A stretch of 37,304 bases of DNA from NCBI GenBank assembly GCA_002773615.1, contig PFAP01000001.1, positions 1 through 37,304 of the forward strand, read 5' to 3'. The stretch comes from Candidatus Falkowbacteria bacterium CG10_big_fil_rev_8_21_14_0_10_39_11 (GTDB taxonomy: Bacteria > Patescibacteriota > Patescibacteriia > UBA11705). This document shows, piece by piece, positions 26,295 to 36,386 of the stretch; position 1 is the stretch's first letter; every line of letters begins with the position of its first letter. The notes below the pieces were generated by a model that was not told where the DNA came from, did no database searches, and saw only the letters and a program-made list of their open reading frames with translations. A program made the position numbers and the translations under genes.

Positions 26295-27794
26295 ATGAAA
26301 CCTCAAACAAAAAAAAGACTACATGAAATGTTCCCCGCCACCCTGGTTTGGGCCGTATTGATTGGATCCTTAGTTCTTTCGTTTATCAAACCACTTTGGG
26401 TGATTTATTTCATTATTGCATTTGATTTATTGTGGTTAATCAGGATTATATACTTTTCAATCCTGTTATTTTTTTCTTGGAAAAATTACCGTCGAGAGGC
26501 TGATATAGATTGGTTCAAGCGTCTAAAAGATGAAAATAAGGATTGGGAGCGGATTTACCATTATGTCCTTCTACCCACAGCGGGAGAACCGTTTGAAGTT
26601 TTGGATACAACCTTGAACAGTTTAACCAAAAACAACTTTCCTCTAGATCACTTCATTGTTCACTTGGCCGGTGAAGAAAGGTTCCAGGAACAGTTTGTGG
26701 AAATTTGGGAGCAGATTGAGAAAAAATACAAAAACAAATTTTTCAAACTTATTTATACCCTTCATCCCGATGGTCTGCCTGGTGAAATGAAAGGCAAGGG
26801 CGCCAACGCTCATTTTGCTGGTTGGGCAGGGAAAAAAGTTATCGACAAAATGAATATTCCCTATGAAGATATTCTTTGTTCATATTTTGATTCTGACACC
26901 CAGGCTCATCCAGCATACTTTGCCAATTTAACTTACAAATTCTTAACAACGGAAAATCCGCTACGCAAAGCTTATCAGCCGGCCGTTGTTTACAATAATA
27001 ATATCTGGGAGGCTCCGGCTATCACCCGTATTACCGCTTTTGGTACGGTTTTTTGGCTTATGGCAGAGTTGGTTCGACCAGAACGTATGCTGACATTTTC
27101 TTCCCATTCAATGCCATACAAAGCTTTGGTTGATATTGGTTTCTGGCAAAAAGATATTGTCACCGATGACTCCAGAATTTTTCTTCAAGGCTTTTTTCGC
27201 TACGATGGAGACTTCAAGGTGGTCCCAATGTATGTCCCCGTATCGATGGACAACGTTGAAGCTGACACTTGGTGGCAAAGTGCCAAAAATCTCTACAAAC
27301 AACAACGTCGTTGGGCTTGGGGGGTTGAGCATTTCCCATATTTGATGCAGCAGTATCGCTCTCATCCCAAAATTTCCAAATGGGAAAAATTCCGTCACGC
27401 TTTCAATCAAACCGAAGGCATGTTCTCTTGGGCTTCCGCTCCGATTTTAATTTTTATTCTTGGTCGGTTGCCATTATGGGTTGCCGGTCGAGGGGCTCAG
27501 TCTTCATCAGTGATTGTTCAAAACACCCCTTTTGTTCTAGAATGGTTAATGGGAGCCGCCATGTTTGGTATCTTGATTTTAGCTATTTTCAGTTTATTGG
27601 TATTACCCAAACGACCTCAGGCTCATCCCAAGTCAAAATGGCTAATCATGATTCTCCAATGGATTATGCTTCCAGTCACGATGATTATATTTGGTTCTAT
27701 TCCAGCCATTGACGCCCAAACGCGTTTAGCTCTTGGCAAAAAGTATCACCTTGGTTTCTGGGTTACACCAAAGAAACGCTTAATTAAATTCTAG
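26295..27794 (+). CDS. membrane GT2 family glycosyltransferase (cellulose synthase-like)
   Basis: N-terminal TMs, YFDSDTQAHP, QQRRWAWG (QxxRW), C-terminal TMs. Confidence 0.75.
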   Translation: MKPQTKKRLHEMFPATLVWAVLIGSLVLSFIKPLWVIYFIIAFDLLWLIRIIYFSILLFFSWKNYRREADIDWFKRLKDENKDWERIYHYVLLPTAGEPFEVLDTTLNSLTKNNFPLDHFIVHLAGEERFQEQFVEIWEQIEKKYKNKFFKLIYTLHPDGLPGEMKGKGANAHFAGWAGKKVIDKMNIPYEDILCSYFDSDTQAHPAYFANLTYKFLTTENPLRKAYQPAVVYNNNIWEAPAITRITAFGTVFWLMAELVRPERMLTFSSHSMPYKALVDIGFWQKDIVTDDSRIFLQGFFRYDGDFKVVPMYVPVSMDNVEADTWWQSAKNLYKQQRRWAWGVEHFPYLMQQYRSHPKISKWEKFRHAFNQTEGMFSWASAPILIFILGRLPLWVAGRGAQSSSVIVQNTPFVLEWLMGAAMFGILILAIFSLLVLPKRPQAHPKSKWLIMILQWIMLPVTMIIFGSIPAIDAQTRLALGKKYHLGFWVTPKKRLIKF

Positions 27795-27835
27795 AATCCC
27801 GCTTCTTATTACTATTTATCAATTACTACCTAACT

Positions 27836-28825
27836 ATGTCCAAAGTTTCCGTCAACCTAGTTACCTGGAATGGAGCCAACTACATCATTGGCTGTCTGGA
27901 GTCTTTGTTTGCTCAAACATATCCAGATTTTTCTTTGATGATTATTGACAATGGTTCAACCGATGAAACCGTTGAGCTGATAAATGAAAAATATCCTCAT
28001 CTGAGAATTGTAAAACATCGTGACAATTTAGGTTTTGCCAAGGCCCATAATCAAGCTATTCATTGGACCGATGGGGAATATGTTTTATTGCTCAATCAAG
28101 ACATTATTCTGGAGCCGAATTTTATTGAAAAGTTAGTTCAATTTGCTGATACTCAAGAAAAAGGCGGTGCTTTTACCGGCAAAATATTGCGTTTACAAGA
28201 TAGTCAAAAAACCAAATATATTGATTCGTTAGGTTTAAAGATATTCAAAAATCATCGGACCATTGATCTGGGTGCTGGCGAGCTCGATGAAAGTCAGTAT
28301 GATGCGGTCGAAGAGGTTTTCGGAGTTTCTGGTGCAATTCCTTTGTATCGGCGGTCAGCTTTACAGGCAGTTCAAATGGATAAGCAGTTTTTTGATGAAG
28401 ACTTTTTCAGCTATAAAGAAGACGTTGATTTGGCCTATCGTTTACGTTATGCCGGCTGGAAGGCTTTTAAAGTGCCAATCTCGATCGCTTATCATGATCG
28501 GACCATTGCTGTACCTCAAAAAGATATGTCCAAGATCCAGTTGGCCAAGGCTCGTCGGGGCCGCTCCAAGTTTGCCAACTATTATTCTTATCGTAATCAT
28601 TGGTTTTTTCTGATAAAAGAGTTACCTAGTACTAAGTTGAAATACTTATTTCCAGTTTTACGTTTTGAATTGTTAAAATTTTTCTACATTTTATTTCTGG
28701 AAACATCAAATTTAAAAACAATAAAAGAGGTTTGGAACAAGCGTAAGCACTTTCAAGCCAAACGAAAAATAATCAAAGAAAAACAAAAAATAAAAACAGA
28801 AGAAATTGATTCATGGTTTGCATAG
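27836..28825 (+). CDS. GT2 family glycosyltransferase
   Basis: VNLVTWNGANYIIGCLESLFAQTYPDFSLMIIDNGSTDETVELI; LLNQDI; EDVDLAYRLRYAGWK. Confidence 0.9.
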   Translation: MSKVSVNLVTWNGANYIIGCLESLFAQTYPDFSLMIIDNGSTDETVELINEKYPHLRIVKHRDNLGFAKAHNQAIHWTDGEYVLLLNQDIILEPNFIEKLVQFADTQEKGGAFTGKILRLQDSQKTKYIDSLGLKIFKNHRTIDLGAGELDESQYDAVEEVFGVSGAIPLYRRSALQAVQMDKQFFDEDFFSYKEDVDLAYRLRYAGWKAFKVPISIAYHDRTIAVPQKDMSKIQLAKARRGRSKFANYYSYRNHWFFLIKELPSTKLKYLFPVLRFELLKFFYILFLETSNLKTIKEVWNKRKHFQAKRKIIKEKQKIKTEEIDSWFA

Positions 28826-28827
28826 AT

Positions 28828-29655
28828 ATGGATTTATCAATTGTAATTCTCAACTACAAGTCAAAACGCCTAGTTCGCAACTGTATCAGAGCGATCAAAG
28901 AATCAAATCTTCAAGTAGATTTTGAAATTATTGTTGTTGACAACGATTCTCGTGACAACATTGTCAATGATTTGAGTCAGTACGCCCCGGACGTAAAATT
29001 TGTTTCGTCCGCCAAAAATATTGGTATGGGTGGTGGCAACAATATTGGTATCAAGGTTGCTTCTGGTAAATATATAATCGTTATGAATCCGGATATTTTT
29101 GTTTTCAAGGATTCTTTGCAACTTCTATATAATTTTATCCATCAAAATCCTGATATCGGATTGGCTGCTCCTCGTTTATTAAATCCAGACCGTTCTTTGC
29201 AACATACTTGTTATGAGTGGTATGGATCTTTGACCCCGCTTTATCGGCGGACGTTTCTGGGCCGGATGAAATTTGCTCAGAAGGACTTGGATCGTTTTAT
29301 TATGAAAGATTTTGATCATCAGAGTATTCGGGATGTAAGCTGGTGTCAGGGATCATGTTTTATTGTCTCCAAAAAGGTTTTTGATCAAGTCGGTTTGTTC
29401 GACGATCGATTTTTTATGTATTTTGAAGACACGGATTTATGTCGCCGGATGTGGAACAACAATTTTCGTGTCACCTACGTCGGTACCATTGAAGTGATTC
29501 ACATGCACATGAAGATGAGTCGCGGTGGGTTGCTTCAGCTTTTTACCAACAAATTAACCCGCATGCACATCTCAAGCTGGATGAAGTATTCATGGAAACA
29601 TCGAAAAAAGAACACTCGGGTTGCAGGGGGTGAGCCGCAAACAATATTAAGTTAA
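28828..29655 (+). CDS. GT2 family glycosyltransferase
   Basis: LSIVILNYKSKRLVRNCIRAIKESNLQVDFEIIVVDNDS; VMNPDI; MYFEDTDLCRRMWNNNF. Confidence 0.9.
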   Translation: MDLSIVILNYKSKRLVRNCIRAIKESNLQVDFEIIVVDNDSRDNIVNDLSQYAPDVKFVSSAKNIGMGGGNNIGIKVASGKYIIVMNPDIFVFKDSLQLLYNFIHQNPDIGLAAPRLLNPDRSLQHTCYEWYGSLTPLYRRTFLGRMKFAQKDLDRFIMKDFDHQSIRDVSWCQGSCFIVSKKVFDQVGLFDDRFFMYFEDTDLCRRMWNNNFRVTYVGTIEVIHMHMKMSRGGLLQLFTNKLTRMHISSWMKYSWKHRKKNTRVAGGEPQTILS

Positions 29656-29657
29656 AT

Positions 29658-30104
29658 ATGAAACAGCCATTTTATATTGGTGTTTTTGCCATAATAAAAG
29701 ACGACCAAGATCAGGTTCTTCTGGTTTTGAGAAATGATTATGACTTATGGAATCTTCCGGGCGGGGGATTGGATACTGGCGAGACTCCCTGGCAAGGCGT
29801 AATTCGTGAAGTGAAAGAGGAAACTGGCTTAAGTGTCAAAATTTCAAGTCTAGCTGGTATTTATAGCAAGCCAGATAAGAATGAAATTGTTTTTTCCTTT
29901 GAATGCAATGTAATTGGTGGTAAAATTACTTTGAATGAAGAAGCCAAAGACATTCAATGGTTTGCCCTGGATGACATTCCAAAAAACACATCACCAAAAC
30001 AAGTTGAGCGCATAAAAGATTTTTTTAATATCAATGATCAGCCAATAATGAAGGTTCAGACCGGTAAATCATCTATTGAACGAATAAAAGCCGGCGAATT
30101 ATAA
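29658..30104 (+). CDS. NUDIX hydrolase
   Basis: Nudix box GGGLDTGETPWQGVIREVKEETGL. Confidence 0.9.
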   Translation: MKQPFYIGVFAIIKDDQDQVLLVLRNDYDLWNLPGGGLDTGETPWQGVIREVKEETGLSVKISSLAGIYSKPDKNEIVFSFECNVIGGKITLNEEAKDIQWFALDDIPKNTSPKQVERIKDFFNINDQPIMKVQTGKSSIERIKAGEL

Positions 30105-30153
30105 AACTTCCTTCATCCCTATTTACTATTTACTATTTACTAGTTACTAACTC

Positions 30154-32121
30154 ATGGAGGGCCCACAAAATTTTCTTCATAAGTTTGATGAAAATCCACA
30201 ACCTAAAAAAACAAGACAGTGGTGGCAAATATTAGCTATCCCATTTTCAGTTTTCCCGACAATTCTGTTAACTATTGCCATTGTATTAATCGTCGTGGTT
30301 GTGGTGGGTTTATTTTTGGTCTGGCCGTCACTGAGCTCGGTCCAAACCATTTCAAGCGAGGCCATGAATGCCAAAAAGCATCTTGAAGCTGCTCAGGATT
30401 ATCTGATAGAACAAGATTTTGTCACAGCCAAAACACAAATCACCGCCGCAAAAGACAGTTTTTCTACTGTTAATCAAGAATTGGACGAACTTGGAACCAA
30501 GAAAGTTTTTCAACTGCCATATATCAAAAAACAGATTAACACCGTGCGCGATATTACATTGATCGGTGAAAATACGGCTGGATTATTGGAGGAAATATCC
30601 GAGCTTGGCGATGAAGTCCTTCAAATCTCCAATACCAGCACTTTGAATTTCAAAGACATTACCGAGGAGCAAAAGGTTCAAGTCCTAAATAAACTGGTTG
30701 CCACCGGTCAATCACTCAAGAAGTCAGAACCCAAAATAGTTGAAGTTGAATCCGCTTTGGTTCGGCTCCAACCACTCCAATCGTCAGGTTTGTGGCAGGA
30801 TGTTGTCGTGGAGTTGAATTCCAACATTCCGCCACTGATGCAAGGCATGCGCTACATCATTACCGCCTCTGATATTTTGCCTGAGCTGGCCGGTCTTGAA
30901 CGAGAAAAAGTGTATTTATTCTTATTGCAAAATAATTCAGAAATGAGACCCAGTGGTGGATTTATCGGCACCTACGGCATTATCAAGGTAAAAAATGGAG
31001 AACTGGCATCAATTTTTACTGACAATATTTACAATTTGGACCAAACCATCGAAGGTGAGATTGAGCTCGAACCGCCATATCCGATTACCAAATATATGGG
31101 CCAGGATCATTGGTATATGAGAGATTCCAATTGGTGGCCTGATTTTCCAACCTCTGCCGTTAAGGTTGAAGAATTTTATCACTTAGAAGGCGGGCCTGAG
31201 CCCCATCTTGATGGCGTGATCGCGATCAACCCAAACGTTATCTCGGATTTTCTCGGCATCGTGGGCGACATTACTGTGGCCGGGATTACATTTACCAAGG
31301 ACAACTTTGTTGAAGAGCTTCAGTACCAAGTTGAACTCGGTTTTTATGAAGACCCCAAGGATTTTGCTGAGCGTAAAGAAATTATTAGTCATTTGGCTGA
31401 TGAAATCAAAACGCGCATATTTAATTTGAAAGTAGTACAATTCCCAGCCGTATTTGAAACATTGAATAAAAATTTGGAAGAGAAATTCATCATCGGTTAT
31501 TTTGATAACAAAGATTTGCAGTCATATATGGAAAAAGAAAACTGGGGCGGGGTCGTTCGACCAACTCCTGACGACTTCCTCATGGTTGTTGATGCCAATC
31601 TGGCCGCTCTCAAGACCGATCGGGTCATGCAGCGGCAGATCAACTACTCTGTCCGGCCGGCAAATGACCGATTATTAGCCGAAACCAAACTTACTTATAT
31701 CAATAATGGTTGGTTTGACTGGCGTACTACCCGGTATCGCAGCTACACTCGTGTTTACACCCCGGCCGGTAGTCAGCTCCAAAGCATCACGGTTGGCAAT
31801 ACAGTCTTGAATCCAGATGCTATTGATACTTACAATGAATTTGGCAAGACCGCTTTTGGCTTTTTCTTTGAAGTTGAACCGGGCACGCGCAAAACCATTA
31901 TATTACAATACCTCTTACCGGATTCAGTGGAGCAAAGTTTAGCTGACAATAATTATAGCCTTTTGATTCAAAAACAAGCTGGTATTCCTGAACTTGAATT
32001 ATCTCTCAGCCTCAATCTGGGTGAGCCCATTATCAAACAATCAACCGGTGAAATTTTGAATTCACTCGATTATCTTACAACCATTAAAAAAGACGAACTT
32101 TTGACCGTAAAACTAAAATAA
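30154..32121 (+). CDS. DUF4012 domain-containing membrane-anchored protein
   Basis: N-terminal TM; LLQNNSEMRPSGGFIGTYGIIKVKNGEL characteristic segment. Confidence 0.85.
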   Translation: MEGPQNFLHKFDENPQPKKTRQWWQILAIPFSVFPTILLTIAIVLIVVVVVGLFLVWPSLSSVQTISSEAMNAKKHLEAAQDYLIEQDFVTAKTQITAAKDSFSTVNQELDELGTKKVFQLPYIKKQINTVRDITLIGENTAGLLEEISELGDEVLQISNTSTLNFKDITEEQKVQVLNKLVATGQSLKKSEPKIVEVESALVRLQPLQSSGLWQDVVVELNSNIPPLMQGMRYIITASDILPELAGLEREKVYLFLLQNNSEMRPSGGFIGTYGIIKVKNGELASIFTDNIYNLDQTIEGEIELEPPYPITKYMGQDHWYMRDSNWWPDFPTSAVKVEEFYHLEGGPEPHLDGVIAINPNVISDFLGIVGDITVAGITFTKDNFVEELQYQVELGFYEDPKDFAERKEIISHLADEIKTRIFNLKVVQFPAVFETLNKNLEEKFIIGYFDNKDLQSYMEKENWGGVVRPTPDDFLMVVDANLAALKTDRVMQRQINYSVRPANDRLLAETKLTYINNGWFDWRTTRYRSYTRVYTPAGSQLQSITVGNTVLNPDAIDTYNEFGKTAFGFFFEVEPGTRKTIILQYLLPDSVEQSLADNNYSLLIQKQAGIPELELSLSLNLGEPIIKQSTGEILNSLDYLTTIKKDELLTVKLK

Positions 32122-32265
32122 TATAATCTTTCATAACGGTGGCTAAAAAACTGAGTAAACGAACGTGAACAACGCTCGTTTATTTTGTTGAAAACTCACA
32201 TTTGTTCAGTTGGCTAAAATTTGCTAAACTAAGGAACACAGATTAGTCATATTTTTGTTTCATTT

Positions 32266-35200
32266 ATGTCCAAATTCGTTCACCTTCATGTCCACAGCCA
32301 TTATTCTTTATTAGATGGCTTGGCCAAAATTGATGACCTGGTAGGCAAAGCCGCTGAAGACGGAATGCCCGCTTTGGCTTTGACTGATCATGGGGTCATG
32401 TATGGCATTATTGAGTTTTATCAAAAGTGTCTAAAAGCGGGGATTAAACCAATCATCGGCGTTGAGGCTTATTTATCCAAAAGCAGCCACACAATCAAGG
32501 AATCTTCAACCGAAAAAAGATACCACGTGGTTTTATTAGCCAAAAATAATATTGGCTACAAAAATTTGATCAAACTTACCACCATTGCTCATTTGCAGGG
32601 GTTTTATTATAAACCAAGAATTGATTGGGATTTGTTAAAAAAATATCATGAAGGCATTATTTGTACGTCCGCTTGTCAGCAAGGTGAAATCGGACAAGCA
32701 CTTTTAAATGAAGACATTGAGGCTGCTGAAAAAGTAGCCCAGCGGTATCAAGACTTGTTTGGTGAAGGCAATTATTATCTTGAAGTTCAACATCACCCCA
32801 ACTTACCGCGGCAAAAAATAGTCAACGATGGTGTTTTTAAAATTGGCAAAAAATTGAATATTCCAATTGTGGCCACCAATGATATTCACTATCCAAATAC
32901 CGAGGATGCTGAAGCTCACGATATTCTCATTTGTTTGCAAACAAAAAAGAAGGTTACGGATGAAAATCGTATGAGTTATCTTGGAGAGGACTTTTCCATG
33001 TATACCACCGCTCAAATGCAGGATTTTTTTCGCGCCAACCCGGAAGTGTTAGAAAATACGGTCAAGTTGGCTGAAAAATGTAATGTTGAGATCACTTTGG
33101 GTGAAATTCAACTACCTCCATATGAATTACCTGGCGATCAAACCGCTTTTGAAGCTTTGACTGAACGTTGCCATGTTGGGATTCGCGAACGTTATGATTT
33201 TGACGCTCAAAATACAGATGACGAGGAACACAAAAAAATATTAGATCGCTTGCAATATGAATTGGGGGTGATTGAAAAAACCGGATACGCTTCATATTTT
33301 TTGATTGTGCAGGACTTCATTGTTTGGGCCAAAGAAAAAGGCATCGTGGTTGGTCCCGGTCGTGGTTCAGCCGCCGGTAGTTTAGTTGCATACCTGACCA
33401 AGATTACGAACCTTGATCCGCTACAGTATGACTTGCTCTTTGAGCGCTTTCTCAACCCGGATCGTGTGTCTATGCCTGATATTGATACGGATTTTGCTGA
33501 CGTTCGCCGCTCTGACGTGATCCGTTATGTGGAAGATGTTTATGGTAAAGAACATGTTTCTCAAATTATTACTTTTGGTACCATGGCCGCTAGAGTGGCT
33601 GTCCGGGATGTTGGCCGAGTTCTCGATATGCCATATTCTTTTTGTGACAAGATTGCCAAGTTAGTTCCAACTGGAATGACAATTGAAAACTCTATCAATC
33701 AAAACAATGAAATGAAGAGTTTGTATGAGAGTAATAGCGATGCCAAGCGGTTGCTTGATTTTGCCCGCAAATTAGAAGGCGTTTGTCGCCACACCTCCAC
33801 TCATGCCTGTGGTATTTTGATTACCCCCAAACCATTGACCGAATACACCCCGGTTCAATATTCGTCTACCAGTGATGAGGATATAGTCTCTCAATATTCA
33901 CTTCATCCAGTGGAAGATTTGGGGCTGTTGAAAATGGACTTTCTCGGGTTAAAAAACTTGACCATTATGCAGCACGCGACTGAGATTATTGAAAAAATAC
34001 ATGGAATAAAAATTAATTTAGATACACTCCCGTTAGGCGACAAAAAGGCTTTCAAGTTATTCCAGCAAGGAAAGACCACCGGTGTTTTTCAGTTTGAATC
34101 TCAGGGAATGAAAAAGTATTTGAAAATGCTAAAGCCAACGGAATTTGAAGATTTAATCGCGATGGTCGCTCTGTATCGTCCCGGTCCGCTTAATTCCGGA
34201 ATGGTTGATGAATTTATTGATCGCAAGCACGGTCGTAAAGAGATTTCTTTTCCTCATGAAATAATGAGAGAACCTCTAAAAAATACCTATGGCGTGATTG
34301 TTTATCAGGAACAGGTGATGCAACTATCCAAAGACATGGCCGGCTTTACCGGTGGTCAGGCTGATACGTTACGTAAAGCCATGGGTAAGAAAATCGCTGA
34401 CCTTATGGCCAAAATGAAGGTTGAATTCGTGGCCGGTTGTGAAAAAAACAAATTACCTAAAAGATTGGCTGAAGAAACTTTTACCAGTATGGAAAAGTTT
34501 GCTGAGTATGGCTTCAACAAATCACATGCCGCGTGTTATGCCTTGATTGCTTATCAAACCGCTTACCTCAAAGCCAATTACCCGGCAGAATTCATGGCGT
34601 CACTTCTTACTAGCGATCAGGAAAATATGGAGCGTGTCGCGATTGAAATTGATGAGTGCAAACAAATGAAGATTGAAGTTTTGCCACCAGATGTCAATGA
34701 GAGTTTTACCACCTTCACCGTGGTGGCTGACTCACTACAAAAAGGCAAGCAACCAACAATCCGCTTTGGTTTGCAGGCGATTCGTAATGTCGGACAGGGG
34801 ATTGTCAAAGAAATAATTCGAGAACGCAAGGATCATGGTCGTTTTGCCAATTTTGAGGATTTTCTTCAGCGAGTCAAAACCAAAGATTTGAACAAAAAAT
34901 CAATGGAGGGCTTGGCCAAGAGTGGGGCCTTTGATAATATGATCAATCGTACCATTGTGCTCGAAAATATGGAGCGTATTTTGCTTTACGTAAAAGCGGT
35001 TGATGAAGAACAAAACACCAATCAAACCAATCTGTTTGCTTTGAATGGTGGTGACGGTTTGCCAACGCTTAAACTGATCGGATATCCCAATTCTGATAAA
35101 AAACAACTATTATCCTGGGAAAAAGAATTCCTGGGTTTATATGTTACTGAGCATCCGTTCAGTGAATTTGAAGATGAATTGAAAGGTTTTATTAAGCCGA

Positions 35201-35760
35201 TTCATGAAATCAAAGATGCCGGTGAAGATGAACAGACCGAGCGGGCCGCAGTTGTAACCGCCGGCGTTGTTGGTAGTGTGACCAAGATTATCACCGCCAA
35301 AGGTGATCCAATGCTGTTTGTAAGGCTGGAAAACGCTTTTGCTGGTATTGAATTACTTATTTTCCCCAAATTATATGAAGAAATCGGCGATAAGATTGCT
35401 GAAGAAAAAATCATGATCGTTACCGGACAGCTCAGCTACAAGGATGCCGATGCCAAAATTTTAGTTAACAATTTATGGGAGATCAATCACGAGAATTTGA
35501 CAGGTATTATGACCACAGTCAAATCCTATGAACCACCAAGATTTACCAAGAAAAACATCATAATTACGTATCCCAAAGGCAGCAGTCATCAACTGGCCGA
35601 TCAGGTAAAACACTTATTTCGTTCATTCCCCGGCACCAATACCATTTTTCTTCATGTTGATGCTCAAATCATCAAAACCAACTTCAAAGTCAAATACTGT
35701 CCTAATTTTGAACAAAAAGTACAAGAATTATTGGGCAAGAATGCGATCAGGATTAAGTAA
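32266..35760 (+). CDS. dnaE: DNA polymerase III subunit alpha
   Basis: PHP domain FVHLHVHSHYSLLDGL; VVGPGRGSAAGSLVAYLTKITNLDP; MPDIDTDFADVRR; GVIVYQEQVMQLSKDMAGFTGGQAD. Confidence 0.95.
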   Translation: MSKFVHLHVHSHYSLLDGLAKIDDLVGKAAEDGMPALALTDHGVMYGIIEFYQKCLKAGIKPIIGVEAYLSKSSHTIKESSTEKRYHVVLLAKNNIGYKNLIKLTTIAHLQGFYYKPRIDWDLLKKYHEGIICTSACQQGEIGQALLNEDIEAAEKVAQRYQDLFGEGNYYLEVQHHPNLPRQKIVNDGVFKIGKKLNIPIVATNDIHYPNTEDAEAHDILICLQTKKKVTDENRMSYLGEDFSMYTTAQMQDFFRANPEVLENTVKLAEKCNVEITLGEIQLPPYELPGDQTAFEALTERCHVGIRERYDFDAQNTDDEEHKKILDRLQYELGVIEKTGYASYFLIVQDFIVWAKEKGIVVGPGRGSAAGSLVAYLTKITNLDPLQYDLLFERFLNPDRVSMPDIDTDFADVRRSDVIRYVEDVYGKEHVSQIITFGTMAARVAVRDVGRVLDMPYSFCDKIAKLVPTGMTIENSINQNNEMKSLYESNSDAKRLLDFARKLEGVCRHTSTHACGILITPKPLTEYTPVQYSSTSDEDIVSQYSLHPVEDLGLLKMDFLGLKNLTIMQHATEIIEKIHGIKINLDTLPLGDKKAFKLFQQGKTTGVFQFESQGMKKYLKMLKPTEFEDLIAMVALYRPGPLNSGMVDEFIDRKHGRKEISFPHEIMREPLKNTYGVIVYQEQVMQLSKDMAGFTGGQADTLRKAMGKKIADLMAKMKVEFVAGCEKNKLPKRLAEETFTSMEKFAEYGFNKSHAACYALIAYQTAYLKANYPAEFMASLLTSDQENMERVAIEIDECKQMKIEVLPPDVNESFTTFTVVADSLQKGKQPTIRFGLQAIRNVGQGIVKEIIRERKDHGRFANFEDFLQRVKTKDLNKKSMEGLAKSGAFDNMINRTIVLENMERILLYVKAVDEEQNTNQTNLFALNGGDGLPTLKLIGYPNSDKKQLLSWEKEFLGLYVTEHPFSEFEDELKGFIKPIHEIKDAGEDEQTERAAVVTAGVVGSVTKIITAKGDPMLFVRLENAFAGIELLIFPKLYEEIGDKIAEEKIMIVTGQLSYKDADAKILVNNLWEINHENLTGIMTTVKSYEPPRFTKKNIIITYPKGSSHQLADQVKHLFRSFPGTNTIFLHVDAQIIKTNFKVKYCPNFEQKVQELLGKNAIRIK

Positions 35761-35829
35761 AATTAGGGTATTTATTGGGAGCCCAGGCTTTTGTGTGGTA
35801 TAATCAAGGGTGTAATAATAGTATCTGAT

Positions 35830-36357
35830 ATGACCAAGTCATTGAACGTAAAATTTGAACAAGCCGTTAGCTTGCTTATTCAGCACATGCCAGTTTCTGA
35901 TGAGAGCTCGCGCAAACCAATTATTTTCCACGACATTAGAGTTGGAGTTTATTTATACAACCAGGGTTATTCAGAAAATATTGTTTTGGCCGGTTTATTG
36001 CATGATACGATTGAGTGGTCCAGTGCCACAAAAGAAATGATTGAAAAAGAATTTGGTTCTTTGGTTCTCAAATTAATTTTAGCCAACACCAAAGATGATT
36101 CAATTTCCGATAAAGCTGAAAAGACAACAGAGCTGATTACTCGTTGTATTGGCGTAGGGCTGGAGGCTTTAATTATAAAGGCAGCAGACATATTAGATAG
36201 CTACAGGTGGTATTCAAGTCAAGAAAGCATTGATCAGCTCAAATATTGTCAACGCAATGCTGATGCCATTTTCAAATACAAGCCAGCCAATTTTAATGAC
36301 AAAATTTTTGATGAATTAAATCAATGGCGGGGAAAATATTCAGATTTAAGCGAATAA
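35830..36357 (+). CDS. HD-domain protein, RelA/SpoT hydrolase-like
   Basis: PIIFHDIRVGVYLYNQGYSENIVLAGLLHDTIEWSSATKEMIEKEFGSLVLKLILANTKDD; start chosen at MTKSLN. Confidence 0.7.
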   Translation: MTKSLNVKFEQAVSLLIQHMPVSDESSRKPIIFHDIRVGVYLYNQGYSENIVLAGLLHDTIEWSSATKEMIEKEFGSLVLKLILANTKDDSISDKAEKTTELITRCIGVGLEALIIKAADILDSYRWYSSQESIDQLKYCQRNADAIFKYKPANFNDKIFDELNQWRGKYSDLSE

Positions 36358-36386
36358 TTTTATAATCTATAATAAAACTTTCCTCT

